Origin: Varroa destructor
Lineage: Eukaryota; Arthropoda; Arachnida; Mesostigmata; Varroidae
Length of the DNA: 64,000 nucleotides
Assembly: GCF_002443255.2 (NCBI RefSeq)
Contig: NW_019211459.1
Span: forward strand, 275,333-339,332
Direction of reading: 5' to 3'
This document shows, one piece after another, positions 62,775 to 64,000 of this stretch. Position 1 is the first letter of the stretch, and each line of letters opens with the position of its first letter. The position numbers and the translations under genes were made by a program. The notes beneath the pieces are model-generated. The model was not told where the DNA came from. It ran no database searches and saw only the letters and a program-made list of their open reading frames with translations.

Positions 62775-63309
62775 ACGAACAGGAATGCGTCGAGCGATCG
62801 GGCCACAAATCATTCAAAAGCAGTAAGAACAGCAACTACCGTGGCCAGAACGCCATATTCCCGAATGGGTACTTCATTTTAGGGTGTTAAATGAATAGGA
62901 CACACAGCCGGCAGGATTGTTCGATCGTTCGAGCTGAGCTGTGCCTTTAAGTGGAGGAAGTTTTTGTTCCACTATGCTCTACTCTATATCTAATCGTGGT
63001 GCTGCCCTTGGACACGTTTGTTTTGAAGTAAACGAATTAAACAAGCTGTTTCGAGGTCTTACTTATGTACTATTATATCGTATAGGATGTGTGGGGAAGA
63101 AGTTTTCCTTATTTGGCATTTGCGGACATTGTATTGAAGTCCATAATGCATGATTAATGAAGCCGTTACCGAATGGCACTCATGATCACTATTTCGAACG
63201 TGCACTGGTGCATCGCCTTGGCCTGCCATGTTTAGCCACAAACATAACGTGTGACTTGAAAGTAAATGGAAATTCCGCCCTGTGCTGACTATGTCACTGT
63301 TTCTGTTAG

Positions 63310-63349
63310 ATTAATAAGGACGTCGATGGACAATTTAGCGGTTGCTATT
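63310..63349 (+). CDS. Candidate 40-base mini-exon
   Basis: It has a good acceptor (GTCACTGTTTCTGTTAG) and a strong donor (GTAAGT). In phase 0 it reads INKDVDGQFSGCY with one leftover base. It is too short for a family call and not linked to neighbours. Confidence 0.2.
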
Positions 63350-63394
63350 GTAAGTCGTGTCGAACAGAGCAATCTCATACAAGCCACATATACG

Positions 63395-63432
63395 AAAAAA
63401 AAAAAAAAAAAAAAAAAAAAGAAAAAAGAAAA
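63395..63432. repeat. Poly-A tract
   Basis: Twenty-six A residues, then GAAAAAAGAAAAA. No SINE- or LINE-like body or target duplication is visible upstream, so it may be a simple homopolymer. Confidence 0.9.
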
Positions 63433-64000
63433 ATCCAGAAGTGAGAAAAGCAGCCTAGCAGTCCTAATTAGCCAATTGATGAGTCTGTCTAGCCATAGGT
63501 AGTTGGACATGCGGGACATCGGAGGGACCCGATGCCTAAGATCGATTAAGTCACATCATCATTGAGATTCGGTTCCGGTGGCACTAACAGACACTTCGGA
63601 GGGTGTGGCCTATTGATATTCATAGTATGGCAATGTGTATGATGTTGAAACAAATTAATCAACGCATGATTGGGTGGCTTATAATTGCTATGTCTAACGT
63701 ACATTCAGTCGTTTCAGACGCTGTCCATTCGGTATAGACATTATTGCAGCTGGCAGAAATCGAACCTTTTTCCTATACGTGCAACACTCTCCTAGCGACA
63801 AATATTAAGCCCAGCCAGAAGTGAAATGGGTGTACACATTACCTATTGGACTGTATGAAGGCAAGAGTTAAAATTACTACATTTTCACATGATCTATTGT
63901 ACGCTAAAAAAAAACCAGCATATATTTACTGTTTGGTTAAAGTTAGATAAAGTGATGATCATTGCAAAATAAATTCCATCACTTATGATTGAGTTTCTAC
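63433..64000. other. Unassigned window end
   Basis: No frame of note and no repeat structure recognised. Confidence 0.4.

Noticed and set aside
63395..63432. Poly-A tract as the tail of a retroposon
   Set aside because: No retroposon body or target-site duplication could be seen around it.
1..64000. CRISPR arrays, bacterial operons, tRNA and rRNA genes
   Set aside because: No spaced direct repeats, no ribosome-binding-site/operon spacing, no convincing B-box (GGTTCGANTCC) with a matching cloverleaf, and no rRNA-like stretch was seen on reading.

Overview
This is eukaryotic genomic DNA, almost certainly from an arthropod. Nearly all reading frames are shorter than about 110 codons, introns carry GT...AG borders, TA/CA/trinucleotide microsatellites are common, and decayed mariner- and Tc1-type transposons are present. 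I see no bacterial operons, no CRISPR array, and no tRNA or rRNA gene that I can support. A mite or other chelicerate fits the intron sizes and the transposon load, but that is inference.

One gene is clear. From about 18.1 to 24.2 kb on the plus strand, eleven exons join in compatible phase into about 691 residues carrying four fasciclin-1 (FAS1) repeats, a stop codon and a hydrophobic C-terminal tail of the GPI-signal type. This is the arthropod cell-adhesion gene Fas1 (Fasciclin 1). Its N-terminal exon or exons (signal peptide and start of repeat 1) are upstream and were not found; they may lie in the 13-18 kb stretch, which would then be intron, or outside the window.

Layout: 0-5.2 kb, no recognised gene. 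5.2-6.2 kb, mariner remnant on the minus strand. 6.2-12.9 kb, unassigned, with two CA microsatellites. 12.9-13.2 kb, Tc1-like remnant (minus). 13.2-18.1 kb, unassigned. 18.1-24.2 kb, Fas1. 25.7-26.0 kb, possible hAT-like transposase fragment. 26.2 and 29.3 kb, long TA repeats. 26-35.8 kb, AT-rich and featureless. 35.9 and 37.8 kb, two inverted copies of a short hairpin-forming repeat. 38.9-39.2 kb, two weak candidate exons. 41.6-44.4 kb, GC-rich with simple repeats, resembling a promoter/5'UTR region. 44.9 kb, candidate exon. 46.98-50.02 kb, a speculative four-exon small secreted protein whose third exon loosely resembles an FGF core strand. 48.5 kb, a compact hairpin. 54.8-55.8 kb, a second mariner remnant (minus). 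60.2-63.4 kb, GC-rich and purine-rich stretches with polyglutamine/asparagine-type repeats and several candidate exons.

Outside Fas1 and the transposon fossils, every coding call here is a low-confidence exon proposal based only on open frame plus splice signals.
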